NCBI GenBank assembly: GCA_963705325.1
Contig: OY970069.1
Coordinates: 1,488,001 to 1,552,000 of the forward strand
DNA length: 64,000 nucleotides
Direction of reading: 5' to 3'
From: DATARH01 sp963705325
GTDB lineage: Bacteria > Pseudomonadota > Alphaproteobacteria > ATCC43930 > CGMCC-115725
Shown here in pieces: positions 19,032-26,271 of the stretch; position 1 is the stretch's first letter; each line of letters opens with the position of its first letter. The notes under the pieces are model-generated. The model saw only the letters and a program-made list of their open reading frames with translations, did not search any database and was not told the DNA's origin. The translations under genes were made by a program, and so were the position numbers.

Positions 19032-19361
19032 TCACTTGACGACGATCGTTCCGGTCATGTGCGGGTGGATCGAGCAGAAGTATTTGTAAACACCCGGCTT
19101 GTCGAAGGTGAACGAGAACGAGTCATCGGTGTCGAGCGCATCGGATTTGAACGTCTTCCCGGCGTCGGCGCTGGTGACGGTATGCGGCTCCTCGTCCTTG
19201 TTGGTCCAGGTCACCTTCGTGCCCGAAGATACCGAGAGGATCGCCGGCGAAAAGGCGAAATTGCTGATGGTCACCGAGTCCGGCTCCGCCGCATAGGCGG
19301 CAAAGCCGAAGACGAGCATCATCGCGGCGAGCCGCAACGCCCGCCGGTGGATCGTGTTCAT
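19032..19361 (-). CDS. Periplasmic cupredoxin (plastocyanin/azurin-like)
   Basis: 109 residues with a signal peptide (hydrophobic stretch ALRLAAMMLVFGFAAYA). The single cupredoxin fold shows VTISNFAFSPAILSVSSGTK and the type-1 copper ligands: His in EEPHTV, then Cys, His and Met in YFCSIHPHMTG. It should carry one blue copper and shuttle electrons, or bind copper, in the periplasm. It follows the metallophosphoesterase gene by 14 bp on the same strand, so both lie in one operon under the divergent promoter opposite the ECF sigma gene. An 8-bp hairpin (19018-19035) overlaps its stop codon. Confidence 0.92.
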   Translation of the reverse strand: MNTIHRRALRLAAMMLVFGFAAYAAEPDSVTISNFAFSPAILSVSSGTKVTWTNKDEEPHTVTSADAGKTFKSDALDTDDSFSFTFDKPGVYKYFCSIHPHMTGTIVVK

Positions 19362-19375
19362 GGGGGATCTCCGGA

Positions 19376-20281
19376 TTACGCCAGGGTCTGGTCGGAAAGT
19401 TTCGGGGACGCCGGCGGCACGACCTCGATATCGCGGATGCCGAGGACCGATTTGAGCTGATCGGCCGGCACCTTCATTGGGCCGGGGTTGGGCGCCTCAC
19501 CGGCCTTCGGCTGGGGGAAGGCGGTCGACATCGCGGTCTGGAAGGTCACCTTGCCCTCGACCTTCTGCACCACCTGGTGGATGTGGCCGTTGAGCACGGT
19601 GACCGAGCCGAACGGCTTCAGATAGGCGAAAGCCTGATTGGCATCACTCGTGACCCAGCCCCACTGGGGGTAAATGGACCAAAGGGGGATATGGGCAAGG
19701 ATGACGATCGGCGTGCTGGCGCTCTTGCCCTTGAGGTCGCCCTCGAGCCATTCGAGTTGGTCCTTACCAAGGGTCGCCCCCGTCGCGGGCGCGAAGCCGT
19801 AGACATTGACCAACGCGACGAAATGGACGCCCTCCTGGTCCCAGCTGTACCAGCCCATGCCGGTCCGGCCCTTGTCGCCGAAGCGGTCGAAGAACTGTTT
19901 GCCGTCGTCGCCGATGACGTCGTGCTCGCCGGGGATGAAATGGGTGTCGAGCTTGGCGCCCTGGATGATCCTCTGGGCGGTGTCGAATTCCTCGGCCTTC
20001 GATAGATGGGTGACGTCGCCGGTATGGATCATCATCGCCGGTTTGTTGGGTAGCGCCGCGATCTTGTCGAGCGCGACCTGAAGGGTGCCGCGCGGGTCGG
20101 GGTTGACCTCACCCTTGAAGCCGATATGGCTGTCGCTGATCTGGACAAAACTGAAGCCGCTCGCCGCCGCTTCCGCGTCGCCCCCGAGATTGACCGCCCG
20201 GGGTATTCCGCCCATTACCGTCCAGGCGATGCCGGTCCCGGCCCAGCCCATGCATTTTAGAAAACCGCGTCTTGTGCTCAT
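19376..20281 (-). CDS. Tat-exported metallophosphoesterase
   Basis: 301 residues. The N-terminus MSTRRGFLKCMGWAGTG has a twin-arginine signal, so the enzyme is exported folded. Calcineurin-like metal motifs are in order: QISDSHIGF (D-x-H), MIHTGDVTH (GD), PGEHD (the usual GNHD, with Glu in place of Asn), ILAHIPLW and LNGHIHQ. It is predicted to hydrolyse a phosphate ester in the periplasm with a dinuclear metal centre; substrate unknown. The Asn-to-Glu change in GNHD deserves attention because that Asn normally binds metal/phosphate. First gene of the operon with the cupredoxin; a promoter-like element lies 33 bp upstream of the start. Confidence 0.9.
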   Translation of the reverse strand: MSTRRGFLKCMGWAGTGIAWTVMGGIPRAVNLGGDAEAAASGFSFVQISDSHIGFKGEVNPDPRGTLQVALDKIAALPNKPAMMIHTGDVTHLSKAEEFDTAQRIIQGAKLDTHFIPGEHDVIGDDGKQFFDRFGDKGRTGMGWYSWDQEGVHFVALVNVYGFAPATGATLGKDQLEWLEGDLKGKSASTPIVILAHIPLWSIYPQWGWVTSDANQAFAYLKPFGSVTVLNGHIHQVVQKVEGKVTFQTAMSTAFPQPKAGEAPNPGPMKVPADQLKSVLGIRDIEVVPPASPKLSDQTLA

Positions 20282-20313
20282 CCTCGCCTACTCCCTTGTC
20301 AGGTGCCGACGAT

Positions 20314-20340
20314 AAGACCGGCGCGTTTCGCGCTTTATTC
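20314..20340 (-). promoter_or_regulatory. ECF-type promoter candidate for the phosphoesterase-cupredoxin operon
   Basis: On the minus strand: GAATAAA (20340-20334), exactly 16 bp, then TCTT (20317-20314). It is 33 bp from the ATG of the metallophosphoesterase. The same heptamer, spacing and tetramer occur on the plus strand at 20384-20410 in front of the ECF sigma gene. The shared two-box pattern suggests recognition by the adjacent sigma factor (inference). Confidence 0.55.
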
Positions 20341-20383
20341 GGGCGGGTTGAGAGAATTCCGAAAAAAAGATTTTCCGCGCGCG

Positions 20384-20410
20384 GAATAAAACTGGGCACG
20401 CTTGGGTCTT
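20384..20410 (+). promoter_or_regulatory. ECF-type promoter candidate for the sigma/anti-sigma operon
   Basis: GAATAAA (20384-20390), 16 bp, TCTT (20407-20410), followed by about 49 bp to the TTG start of the sigma gene. Matches the minus-strand element at 20340-20314 in both boxes and in spacing. Autoregulation is usual for ECF sigma operons, so this is the expected place for such a site. Confidence 0.55.
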
Positions 20411-20458
20411 GCAGCGTGGCAGGATTTGCCGGCTCGCGGTTCGAGCTCGTGAGGAGAA

Positions 20459-20974
20459 TTGCCCCCTTCATCGCGTGACAATTCGTTCGAGCGGGTGGTG
20501 CTGCCGCATCTCGACGCCGCCTACAATCTCGCGCGCTGGCTGATGCGCGACAGAGAGGCGGCGGAGGATGTGTTGCAGGAGGCGATGGTGCGCGCGCTGA
20601 CCTATTTCGCCAGCTTCAAGGGCGTCAACCCGCGCGCCTGGCTGCTGCAGATCGTGCGCCGCACCGCCTATGGGTCGATGTCGTTGAATCGCGGAATGGA
20701 GACCGTGCCGATTGAAGACGACGATAGGACGCCGGCGGCGGGCGACGATCCTGAAGCGGCGTTGCTGCGGTCGCGCGAGTGCCGGCAGGTGCGCGAGATG
20801 ATCGCCGCGCTTCCGGTCGAACTGCGCGAAACTCTTGTGCTGCGCGAGTTTGAGGAACTTTCTTACAAGGAGATCGCCGAGGCGACGCAAACGCCGATCG
20901 GCACGGTGATGTCACGGCTGTGGCGGGCTCGGCAATTGCTGGCCCGCACGGCGGAAGCGGAGGGATCGCCGTGA
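20459..20974 (+). CDS. ECF RNA polymerase sigma factor paired with anti-sigma
   Basis: 171 residues. Region 2: VLPHLDAAYNLARWLMRDRE, AEDVLQEAMVRALTYFASFK and GVNPRAWLLQIVRRTAYGSM. Region 4: LPVELRETLVLREFEELSYK and EIAEATQTPIGTVMSRLWRA. The start is TTG at 20459: the frame is closed by a stop just before it, the next Met is inside region 2, and GAGGAG lies directly upstream. Its stop overlaps the GTG of the anti-sigma gene. Divergent from the phosphoesterase-cupredoxin operon, with matching promoter-like elements, so it probably controls that operon and itself. Confidence 0.9.
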   Translation: MPPSSRDNSFERVVLPHLDAAYNLARWLMRDREAAEDVLQEAMVRALTYFASFKGVNPRAWLLQIVRRTAYGSMSLNRGMETVPIEDDDRTPAAGDDPEAALLRSRECRQVREMIAALPVELRETLVLREFEELSYKEIAEATQTPIGTVMSRLWRARQLLARTAEAEGSP

Positions 20975-21747
20975 GCGAGGCCCGCCGTGCTCCAACGCCC
21001 GACTGCGACAAGGTGCTGCTGGTCCAGGCCGAACTCGACGGTGAGCTCGATGCGGCCCAGGCCGCCGCGCTCGAAGCGCACCGCGCCGGTTGCGCTATCT
21101 GCCAGGCGGCGCTGGCGGAGCTGTTGCGGGCGCGCGAGCTGCTGCGCCGCGAGCCCTACGAGACCACCCCGGACGATGTGCGGGAGCGGGTCATGGCGCG
21201 GCTGCGCCAGGCGGAGCCGCCGCCGCCGACGCCCGTTCGCCGCTGGCGTTGGGTGTTCCCCTCACTGGGTGGTTTCGGGTTGGGCGCCGCTTGCGCCGCC
21301 GCCCTCGCGTTCCTGTTCGTGCTGCCACAACGCGGCGACCTCGCTGCCCAGCTGGTCGCCGGCCATATCCGGGCGCTCCAGCCCGGCCATCTCGAAGACG
21401 TGGTCTCGACCGATCAGCACACCGTCAAACCGTGGTTCGACGGGCGGCTCGATTTCGCACCGCCGGTCCGGGATTTTGCCGCCGATGGATTCCCGCTCAA
21501 AGGCGGCCGGCTCGACTATCTCGAAGGCAGACCTGTTGCCGCCTTGGTCTATCAACACGACAAGCACATCATCGACGTGTTTGTGTGGCCGCAGAGTGGC
21601 GTTCCAATTCACCTCGCAAGCAACACCGCGCTGCAGGGCTACAACGTCGTCCACTGGACTGGGGAGGGGATGAATTTCTGGGCGGTGTCCGATGTCGAGC
21701 GGGCTCAGCTCGACGATTTCGTTGCGCTGTGGCGCGAGGCACCATAG
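20971..21747 (+). CDS. Transmembrane anti-sigma factor with zinc-binding motif
   Basis: 258 residues from the GTG at 20971, overlapping the sigma stop (GTGA). The cytoplasmic N-terminus has the ZAS-type motif H37-x3-C41-x2-C44 (HRAGCAIC), with Cys12 as a possible fourth ligand. A proline-rich linker leads to one membrane helix (about residues 94-118), then a periplasmic domain of about 140 residues with STDQHTVKPWFDGRLDFAPP and LVYQHDKHIIDVFVWP. The histidines there could sense metal or redox state (inference). It should hold the sigma factor inactive until a periplasmic signal arrives. Confidence 0.88.
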   Translation: MSEARRAPTPDCDKVLLVQAELDGELDAAQAAALEAHRAGCAICQAALAELLRARELLRREPYETTPDDVRERVMARLRQAEPPPPTPVRRWRWVFPSLGGFGLGAACAAALAFLFVLPQRGDLAAQLVAGHIRALQPGHLEDVVSTDQHTVKPWFDGRLDFAPPVRDFAADGFPLKGGRLDYLEGRPVAALVYQHDKHIIDVFVWPQSGVPIHLASNTALQGYNVVHWTGEGMNFWAVSDVERAQLDDFVALWREAP

Positions 21748-21839
21748 CGGCTGGAATTTCACGACGCTTTCGCTGTACTCCACGTTTTGTTAACCATATC
21801 GCGGCAAAGTCCTGTGGGGATACTGTACGGAGCAGCGCG

Positions 21840-22229
21840 ATGAAACGCGGACGCCTCGCCAGGTTTGGCCTTATGCTTGGGCTTGCCGGCCTATTTGGGT
21901 GCGCGCCGGTGCCAGCCCCGCAAGTCGCGGTCGCGCCGGCGCCCGTCGCCGCTCCGGCGGCGCCACCCGCGCCGCCGGCCCCGCTACCGATGCCACCGGC
22001 ACCGCCGCCCATGCACGCCGCCGCCGCTCTGCCGCCGGCTCCGGCCATTGCCGCTCCGCCGCCACCTCCGGCCCCGCCCGCGATGCACCCGGTGGCGCGC
22101 GCCGCGCATCCTTTGGCGCACCATCGCTGGCGCCGGTACGCCGCGGCGCGGACCGGCTTTTACGGCTGGCCTTGCGGCAGCGTCGTGCACCCGTGCAGCG
22201 TCTATCACGCGGACATACCTATTCAGTAG
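21840..22229 (+). CDS. Small proline/alanine-rich lipoprotein
   Basis: 129 residues. N-terminus MKRGRLARFGLMLGLAGLFGC is a lipoprotein signal with lipobox LFGC (Cys21). The middle is almost only Pro, Ala and Met, expected to be extended like a wall-spanning linker. The C-terminus is different: it has aromatic residues and two cysteines (GWPCGSVVHPCSVYH) that may form a disulfide. Function unknown. Its 3' half is antisense to the tail of the TPR frame on the other strand; the lipobox and distinct C-terminus favour this as the real gene. Confidence 0.6.
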   Translation: MKRGRLARFGLMLGLAGLFGCAPVPAPQVAVAPAPVAAPAAPPAPPAPLPMPPAPPPMHAAAALPPAPAIAAPPPPPAPPAMHPVARAAHPLAHHRWRRYAAARTGFYGWPCGSVVHPCSVYHADIPIQ

Positions 22230-22862
22230 TCTGCGGCGAAGTCCGTCGCGGAGCATGAGGGCGAGCACAGACTCGGCCCGCAGCAACACGGGGTCGTCCG
22301 GCGCGGCGGTACGCCGAAGCGCCACGGCGACTTGCTCCTGGAGAGCGTAGGCGTCGTCGCGCTCGCCGGATTGCCATAGCAGGGCAGCGAGATTGCCCAT
22401 CGCGGCCAGCGTGTCCCCGTCGTCTTCACCGAACAGCCTTATCAATCTCGCAATCGTGGCGTCGAGCAGCTCGGCAGCTCCGGCGACGTTGCCCGTCGCC
22501 GCGACGGTGCCGGCGAGGTTATTGATCGCGCGCAGCGTTTCGCGGTGCTCGCCGCCATACAGCGCGCGCATCCCAGCGGCGACCTCTTCCCGAAGCCGCC
22601 GTGCCGCGGTGAGGTCGCCCTGCTGGCCGAGGGTGGACGCCAGCTTGCCCAGCGCCTTCAACGTGTCGTAATGCGCGTGGCCGAAGAGCTCGCTGCGGCC
22701 GGCGACCACCGCTTCCTCGAGCTTGCGGGCGCGTGACAGCTGACCCTCGGCCCACAGCGCCTCCGCAAGTTCGAGCATCGCGGTCAGGGTATCGGGGTGG
22801 GCGTCGCCGAGGTTGTGGCGGCGCTCGTCAACGAGGGCTTCGAGTTCGGCGGTCGTCGCCAC
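21984..22862 (-). CDS. TPR (kinesin light chain-like) repeat protein
   Basis: Start GTG at 22862 overlaps the methyltransferase stop by one base. About 210 residues are clear repeats of roughly 42 residues: LGDAHPDTLTAMLELAEALW, FGHAHYDTLKALGKLASTLG, YGGEHRETLRAINNLAGTVA and FGEDDGDTLAAMGNLAALLW, each followed by a G-x-x-x-A-A/R helix. Likely a protein-binding scaffold. After about residue 215 the frame becomes Arg/Gly-rich low-complexity sequence that is only the antisense of the lipoprotein gene. A one-base shift near 22250 would end it at 22223 (FAADY), so the true stop is probably there. Confidence 0.65.
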   Translation of the reverse strand: MATTAELEALVDERRHNLGDAHPDTLTAMLELAEALWAEGQLSRARKLEEAVVAGRSELFGHAHYDTLKALGKLASTLGQQGDLTAARRLREEVAAGMRALYGGEHRETLRAINNLAGTVAATGNVAGAAELLDATIARLIRLFGEDDGDTLAAMGNLAALLWQSGERDDAYALQEQVAVALRRTAAPDDPVLLRAESVLALMLRDGLRRRLLNRYVRVIDAARVHDAAARPAVKAGPRRGVPAPAMVRQRMRGARHRVHRGRGRRWRRSGNGRSRRQSGGGVHGRRCRWHR

Positions 22863-23593
22863 TAGCCGGCGCGCGGCTTGTTGCCCCAAACGACATAACG
22901 CTTGCGCGGCCGCAACTCCTCGCCTTCCGCGGCGGCTCGCTGGTTTTGCGCGAAGATGACGTCGGCAAGCGGGTCGCCACCGATATCGACCAGCCCGTGC
23001 ACGCCGAACAGCGCCTCGATCTCTTCCTGCGGCTTGCCCATCAGAAACGGCAGTCGGTCGCCGATCGGCGCGTATTCAGCGCTGCGCCGGGCGCTTGCTG
23101 CCTGCTCCTCGCCGGGCCTCACCAGCGATTGGCCGTCGATGACCGCGAGACGACCGCCGGGGCGCAACACACGGATCCACTCATCGATCGCCGCCTCAGG
23201 GTGGGGCAGGGTCCATAACACGTGGCGAGTGATGACGAGGTCGAAGGAGAGCGGCGGAAGCGGCAACGCCTCGGCGTCGGCTTCCTCGAAGCGGATATCG
23301 GTGCGGGCGCGAGCCGCTTTCTCCTTGGCCAGCGCCAGCATCGCCGGGGCGAAGTCGATGCCGGTGACGCGGTGGCCGCGCCCGGCCATTTCCAGCGAAA
23401 GGAAGCCGGTGCCGCAGCCGATGTCGAGTACGTCGAGCCTCTGTCGGCCATCAAGGGCCAGCGCGAACACGCGGTCCCACGCGGCGCGCTCCTCGGGCGT
23501 GCGAATGCTATGACCGAAATCCTCGTCGAAATGCGCCGCCCGCTTGTCCCAGTGTGCGGCGACCTGTTGTTTCACGATATCGGTTGGCGGCAT
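22862..23593 (-). CDS. SAM-dependent class I methyltransferase
   Basis: 243 residues. Motif I VLDIGCGTGFLSLEMAGRGH, acidic end of strand 2 in VTGIDFAPAML, motif II/III region DIRFEEADAEALPLPPLSFD and post-motif LRPGGRLAVIDG are clear. A Methyltransf_11/25-type soluble enzyme; substrate unknown. The C-terminus (RKRYVVWGNKPRAG) is typical of a small subfamily. It begins 9 bp after the LLM oxidoreductase stop and its stop overlaps the TPR start, so three genes form one operon (LLM, methyltransferase, TPR). Confidence 0.87.
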   Translation of the reverse strand: MPPTDIVKQQVAAHWDKRAAHFDEDFGHSIRTPEERAAWDRVFALALDGRQRLDVLDIGCGTGFLSLEMAGRGHRVTGIDFAPAMLALAKEKAARARTDIRFEEADAEALPLPPLSFDLVITRHVLWTLPHPEAAIDEWIRVLRPGGRLAVIDGQSLVRPGEEQAASARRSAEYAPIGDRLPFLMGKPQEEIEALFGVHGLVDIGGDPLADVIFAQNQRAAAEGEELRPRKRYVVWGNKPRAG

Positions 23594-23602
23594 CGCGCCC
23601 TC

Positions 23603-24523
23603 CTATTTCAGCCCGACCACCTCGGCCAGCGCGTCCACCTGTTCGACATAGTTCGAGACAGGGTTGAGCATCAGATGGTTGGCGCCCATTGCGACCACCT
23701 CCTCGAGGCGCTCGCGCACTTGTTCCGGAGTGCCGTGGATGCCGGAAAAATCGGTGCCCGGCGGGTTGTGGTAGACGTCGGTGAACCAGCGGTCGAGCAG
23801 GCGCCGCGCCGTGGCCGGGTTCTCGTCGACCATCATGAAGATGCGCTTCGAGATCGGGAAGTTCTCCGGGTCGCGACCGCGCGCCGCCAGCGCCTCCTTG
23901 AGGATCGGCACTGACTCGCCGAATTGCTTGATGCTCGACCCGCCCGAGCCCATCCAACCGTCGGCGAGTTCCGCGCTGCGCTTGACGGCGGTGGGGTGGC
24001 CGACCCCCATCCACAACGGCATCGGCTGCTGCACCGGACGCGGCGACATCACCTCGTTTTCGAGATTGTAGAAGCGGCCATGGAAGGTGACGCGCTCCTC
24101 GTTCCACAGCGCGCGGATCAGGGCCACTTCCTCGCGGAAGCGAGCGACCTTCCCCTCGTGCGGCACCTCGAACTGGCGGTAATGATGGTCGCGGCCGAGC
24201 CCGACCCCGAGGATCGCCCGTCCATCGCTGACATAGTCGAGGGTCGCCCATTGATGCGCGACCATCGCAGGATGGTGTACTGCCAGCACGACGACCGAGG
24301 CGCCGACCCGGATTTTCGACGTCACCGCGGCGGCGTAGGTCAGCACTGGGATCGGGTCGAAGCACATCGACTCTTCGTTGAGCGTGTTCTCGGTGACCCA
24401 GAGGTCGCGGAAGCCAAGCTTCTCGGCGCGCTGCGCCACGGTTTTCACCGCGCTCATGTCGATCGGGTCCGGCGAGCGGTGCGGCAGCGACATGCCGAAT
24501 GCGATCTTGTCCTTCAGAGCCAT
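23603..24523 (-). CDS. LLM-class flavin-dependent oxidoreductase
   Basis: 306-residue TIM-barrel protein of the bacterial luciferase-like family using FMN or F420. Diagnostic segments: AEKLGFRDLWVTENTLNEES, TSKIRVGASVVVLAVHHPAM, TLDYVSDGRAILGVGLGRD, FHGRFYNLENEVMSPRPVQQ with PMPLWMGV after it, and a late SNYVEQVDALAEVVG. Substrate unknown. First gene of a minus-strand operon with a methyltransferase and TPR protein. Its ATG at 24523 opens the conserved N-terminus (MALKDKIAFGMSLPHR). Confidence 0.87.
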   Translation of the reverse strand: MALKDKIAFGMSLPHRSPDPIDMSAVKTVAQRAEKLGFRDLWVTENTLNEESMCFDPIPVLTYAAAVTSKIRVGASVVVLAVHHPAMVAHQWATLDYVSDGRAILGVGLGRDHHYRQFEVPHEGKVARFREEVALIRALWNEERVTFHGRFYNLENEVMSPRPVQQPMPLWMGVGHPTAVKRSAELADGWMGSGGSSIKQFGESVPILKEALAARGRDPENFPISKRIFMMVDENPATARRLLDRWFTDVYHNPPGTDFSGIHGTPEQVRERLEEVVAMGANHLMLNPVSNYVEQVDALAEVVGLK

Positions 24524-24849
24524 CGATCGGCGCCTCGCGCAATTGAATGCCGACGCCTAGATTGGCGCGCGGTGATCGCGCAGCGCAAGCGGCCCGCACC
24601 CTCGGCGGCGGCGTCCATTGAACGGGTGGGCTGGTAGCGGGGGCGGATGCCATCGATTATCGAGCCGGCTCCGGACGCCCTGTTCCCATCCAGTCCACCG
24701 CGTTCCATGGCCTGAACGAGCACATCGGCAGGGTTCGACCCTAGACCCATGCCCAATCCGGCCAGCCGCCCGGGAAAGGTGGTCAAGCCCATGCCCACCG
24801 GTACCATTAATTCAAGCAACGGCCTTTCTCTCGGGTCGCCGTTCAACGA
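24524..24849. other. Intergenic stretch, no gene seen
   Basis: 326 bp between the LLM oxidoreductase start and the LysR gene end, both on the minus strand. Short frames here show no family features. It should hold the promoter of the LLM-methyltransferase-TPR operon, but no convincing boxes were identified. Confidence 0.5.
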
Positions 24850-25755
24850 CTACCGGCGAGACGGTCGCGTTTCGCTTCTGAAAAGGGACTGGACCCAATC
24901 CATTATGGCTCGCACGCACGCTGCACGGCGCAAGTCGCGGTGGACGATGAGCCAATATTCGCACGAGGTTTCGGGCATCGGCGGGGCTACACGTTCGAGC
25001 AGCGGGTCTTCATCGGCGATAAAGCACGGGAGAATCCCGCGCCCGGCTCCCGCGCGGATGGCGGTGAGCTGCATCGGCATGTCGGAGGCCCGAAACGCCA
25101 CCGAAGCGCCTATTTCGCGGACATGCTCCTCGACCCAGCGGGGCATCGGAAAGTGCCCCTGTTCCTCCGGGTAGGTGACCCAGTCGCGCGCCTCGGTGCC
25201 AATCCGGCGATATATGGCCCCCGCGAATACACCCAACTTTGAGATGTACAGGTCCCCGCTCTCCGGCGGGTAATGCCGAACGGCAAGATCAGCCTCGCGG
25301 CGGGCAAGGTTCGCGGTCTGCATCGTTTCGACAAGCTCAAGGGTAATCCCGGCTGGTGGCGGGTTTTCGGACGAGCTGCCGACATGGTGACTGAGAAAGG
25401 CTGCGGCCCACTCGCCAACCGATATTCGCACCGTGCCGCTCAGGACCGATGCCGCAGCCGCGCGATGCCGTTCGAGTGATAGGGCGGCGTCCTCCAACTG
25501 CTGGGCAACCGGCAACAAGGCCACACCCGCATCATTAAGTCGTAATCCCTCCGGCAACCGGTCGAACAGCGTAGGTCCGCCAAAAATCGCCTCGAACGCG
25601 GCAATACGCCGACCAACAGTTGGTTGACTTATCCCAAGCGCGCGGCCGGCGGCGCGCAAAGAACCGTGCCGTGCCACCGCAAGAAAGATGCGGGCGTCGT
25701 TCCAATCGAGCAGACCGGACCCGTTGGTACCGTGCATGGGGTGATACACCTGCAT
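24850..25755 (-). CDS. LysR-family transcriptional regulator
   Basis: About 300 residues. The N-terminal winged helix is LLDWNDARIFLAVARHGSLR followed by AAGRALGISQPTVGRRIAAF, and the effector domain follows (SGTVRISVGEWAAAFLSHHV; RREADLAVRHYPPESGDLYI). It resembles the LysR group whose helix has TVGRRI rather than TVSRQI. The open frame extends to 25803, but that part covers an inverted repeat; ATG 25755 or ATG 25737 is more likely. It is divergent from a short frame at 25842, as expected if it controls a neighbouring gene, but the target appears destroyed. Confidence 0.87.
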   Translation of the reverse strand: MQVYHPMHGTNGSGLLDWNDARIFLAVARHGSLRAAGRALGISQPTVGRRIAAFEAIFGGPTLFDRLPEGLRLNDAGVALLPVAQQLEDAALSLERHRAAAASVLSGTVRISVGEWAAAFLSHHVGSSSENPPPAGITLELVETMQTANLARREADLAVRHYPPESGDLYISKLGVFAGAIYRRIGTEARDWVTYPEEQGHFPMPRWVEEHVREIGASVAFRASDMPMQLTAIRAGAGRGILPCFIADEDPLLERVAPPMPETSCEYWLIVHRDLRRAACVRAIMDWVQSLFRSETRPSRR

Positions 25756-25803
25756 ATCAGAACGTCTCAAAAATGAGCTCTGCGTGATTTGCCAATGTAT
25801 CAC
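25742..25803. promoter_or_regulatory. Two short inverted repeats in front of the LysR gene
   Basis: GTGAT-N10-ATCAC (25784-25803) and TGATA-N8-TATCA (25742-25759). The first has the dyad/T-N11-A character of LysR binding sites and lies between the LysR gene and the divergent frame at 25842. The second overlaps the possible LysR start codons and could allow autorepression. Only sequence symmetry supports this. Confidence 0.4.
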
Positions 25804-25841
25804 TACGTTTGTGGGCAGTCACCTGTCTCTGGGAGGTCGCC

Positions 25842-26117
25842 ATGCAAACAGCAGTTATTCGGTCGCCGCAACCGCTAGCCATTCTTGAGGACAGGACGCC
25901 TTGGCGTTCCCGTCTCCGCTCAATACTGAGCGCCCGCCCGTACAGGAGGAACGAAGAACCGAAGCCCGAAAGCCTGTATCAACTCGGCGATCCGCTTCTC
26001 GCCGGCGTGGGGCTGTGTCGCGAGCACCGAATTGACCATACCCAAAACCGAACCGACCAGCAGCCGGTATCGCCACTTCCGGTGGCCTTGCTGGCGATGT
26101 GGATGCCTCGGATTTGA
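25842..26117 (+). CDS. Short frame with strong ribosome-binding site, possibly truncated gene
   Basis: 91 codons from ATG 25842. Upstream GGGAGGT at 6-8 bp spacing is one of the better Shine-Dalgarno sites in the region, and the position (divergent from LysR) fits a LysR target gene. The first 40 residues (MQTAVIRSPQPLAILEDRTP onward) look plausible, but the rest is antisense to an Nramp-like remnant. Best reading: the 5' end of a gene whose remainder was lost in the rearrangement that also cut the Nramp gene. Function unknown. Confidence 0.25.
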   Translation: MQTAVIRSPQPLAILEDRTPWRSRLRSILSARPYRRNEEPKPESLYQLGDPLLAGVGLCREHRIDHTQNRTDQQPVSPLPVALLAMWMPRI

Positions 26118-26268
26118 CGAAGGAAGAGAATGATGCCGACGATCACCAGCAGATCGGCGCGCTCGTAGCGAATAAAGCGTGGGGTGATGCGCTTGTCGAT
26201 CACATAGCTCTGCTGAAAGAAGAGCTGCCACGGCGCAACCGTGGTGCCGACGATTGCGATGATCAGCA
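26105..26268 (-). pseudogene. Fragment of an Nramp-family metal transporter
   Basis: A piece of about 50 residues reading MLLIIAIVGTTVAPWQLFFQ followed by QSYVIDKRITPRFIRYERAD. GTTVAPWQLFFQQS with DKRITPR..YERAD is highly typical of the sixth helix and following loop of Nramp-type divalent metal permeases. The rest of the protein is absent: the neighbouring MFS gene ends at 26272 and sequence past 26105 is unrelated. A later stretch in another frame (GMVNSVLATQPHAGEKRIAE, about 25930-26020) may be another scrap. Broken relic, not functional. Confidence 0.6.
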
Positions 26269-26271
26269 ACA

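Noticed and set aside
19018..19035. 8-bp hairpin GTGACGGC/GCCGTCAC as terminator between anmK and cupredoxin genes
   Set aside because: Two-base loop and no T-run; it overlaps the cupredoxin stop codon, so termination is doubtful.
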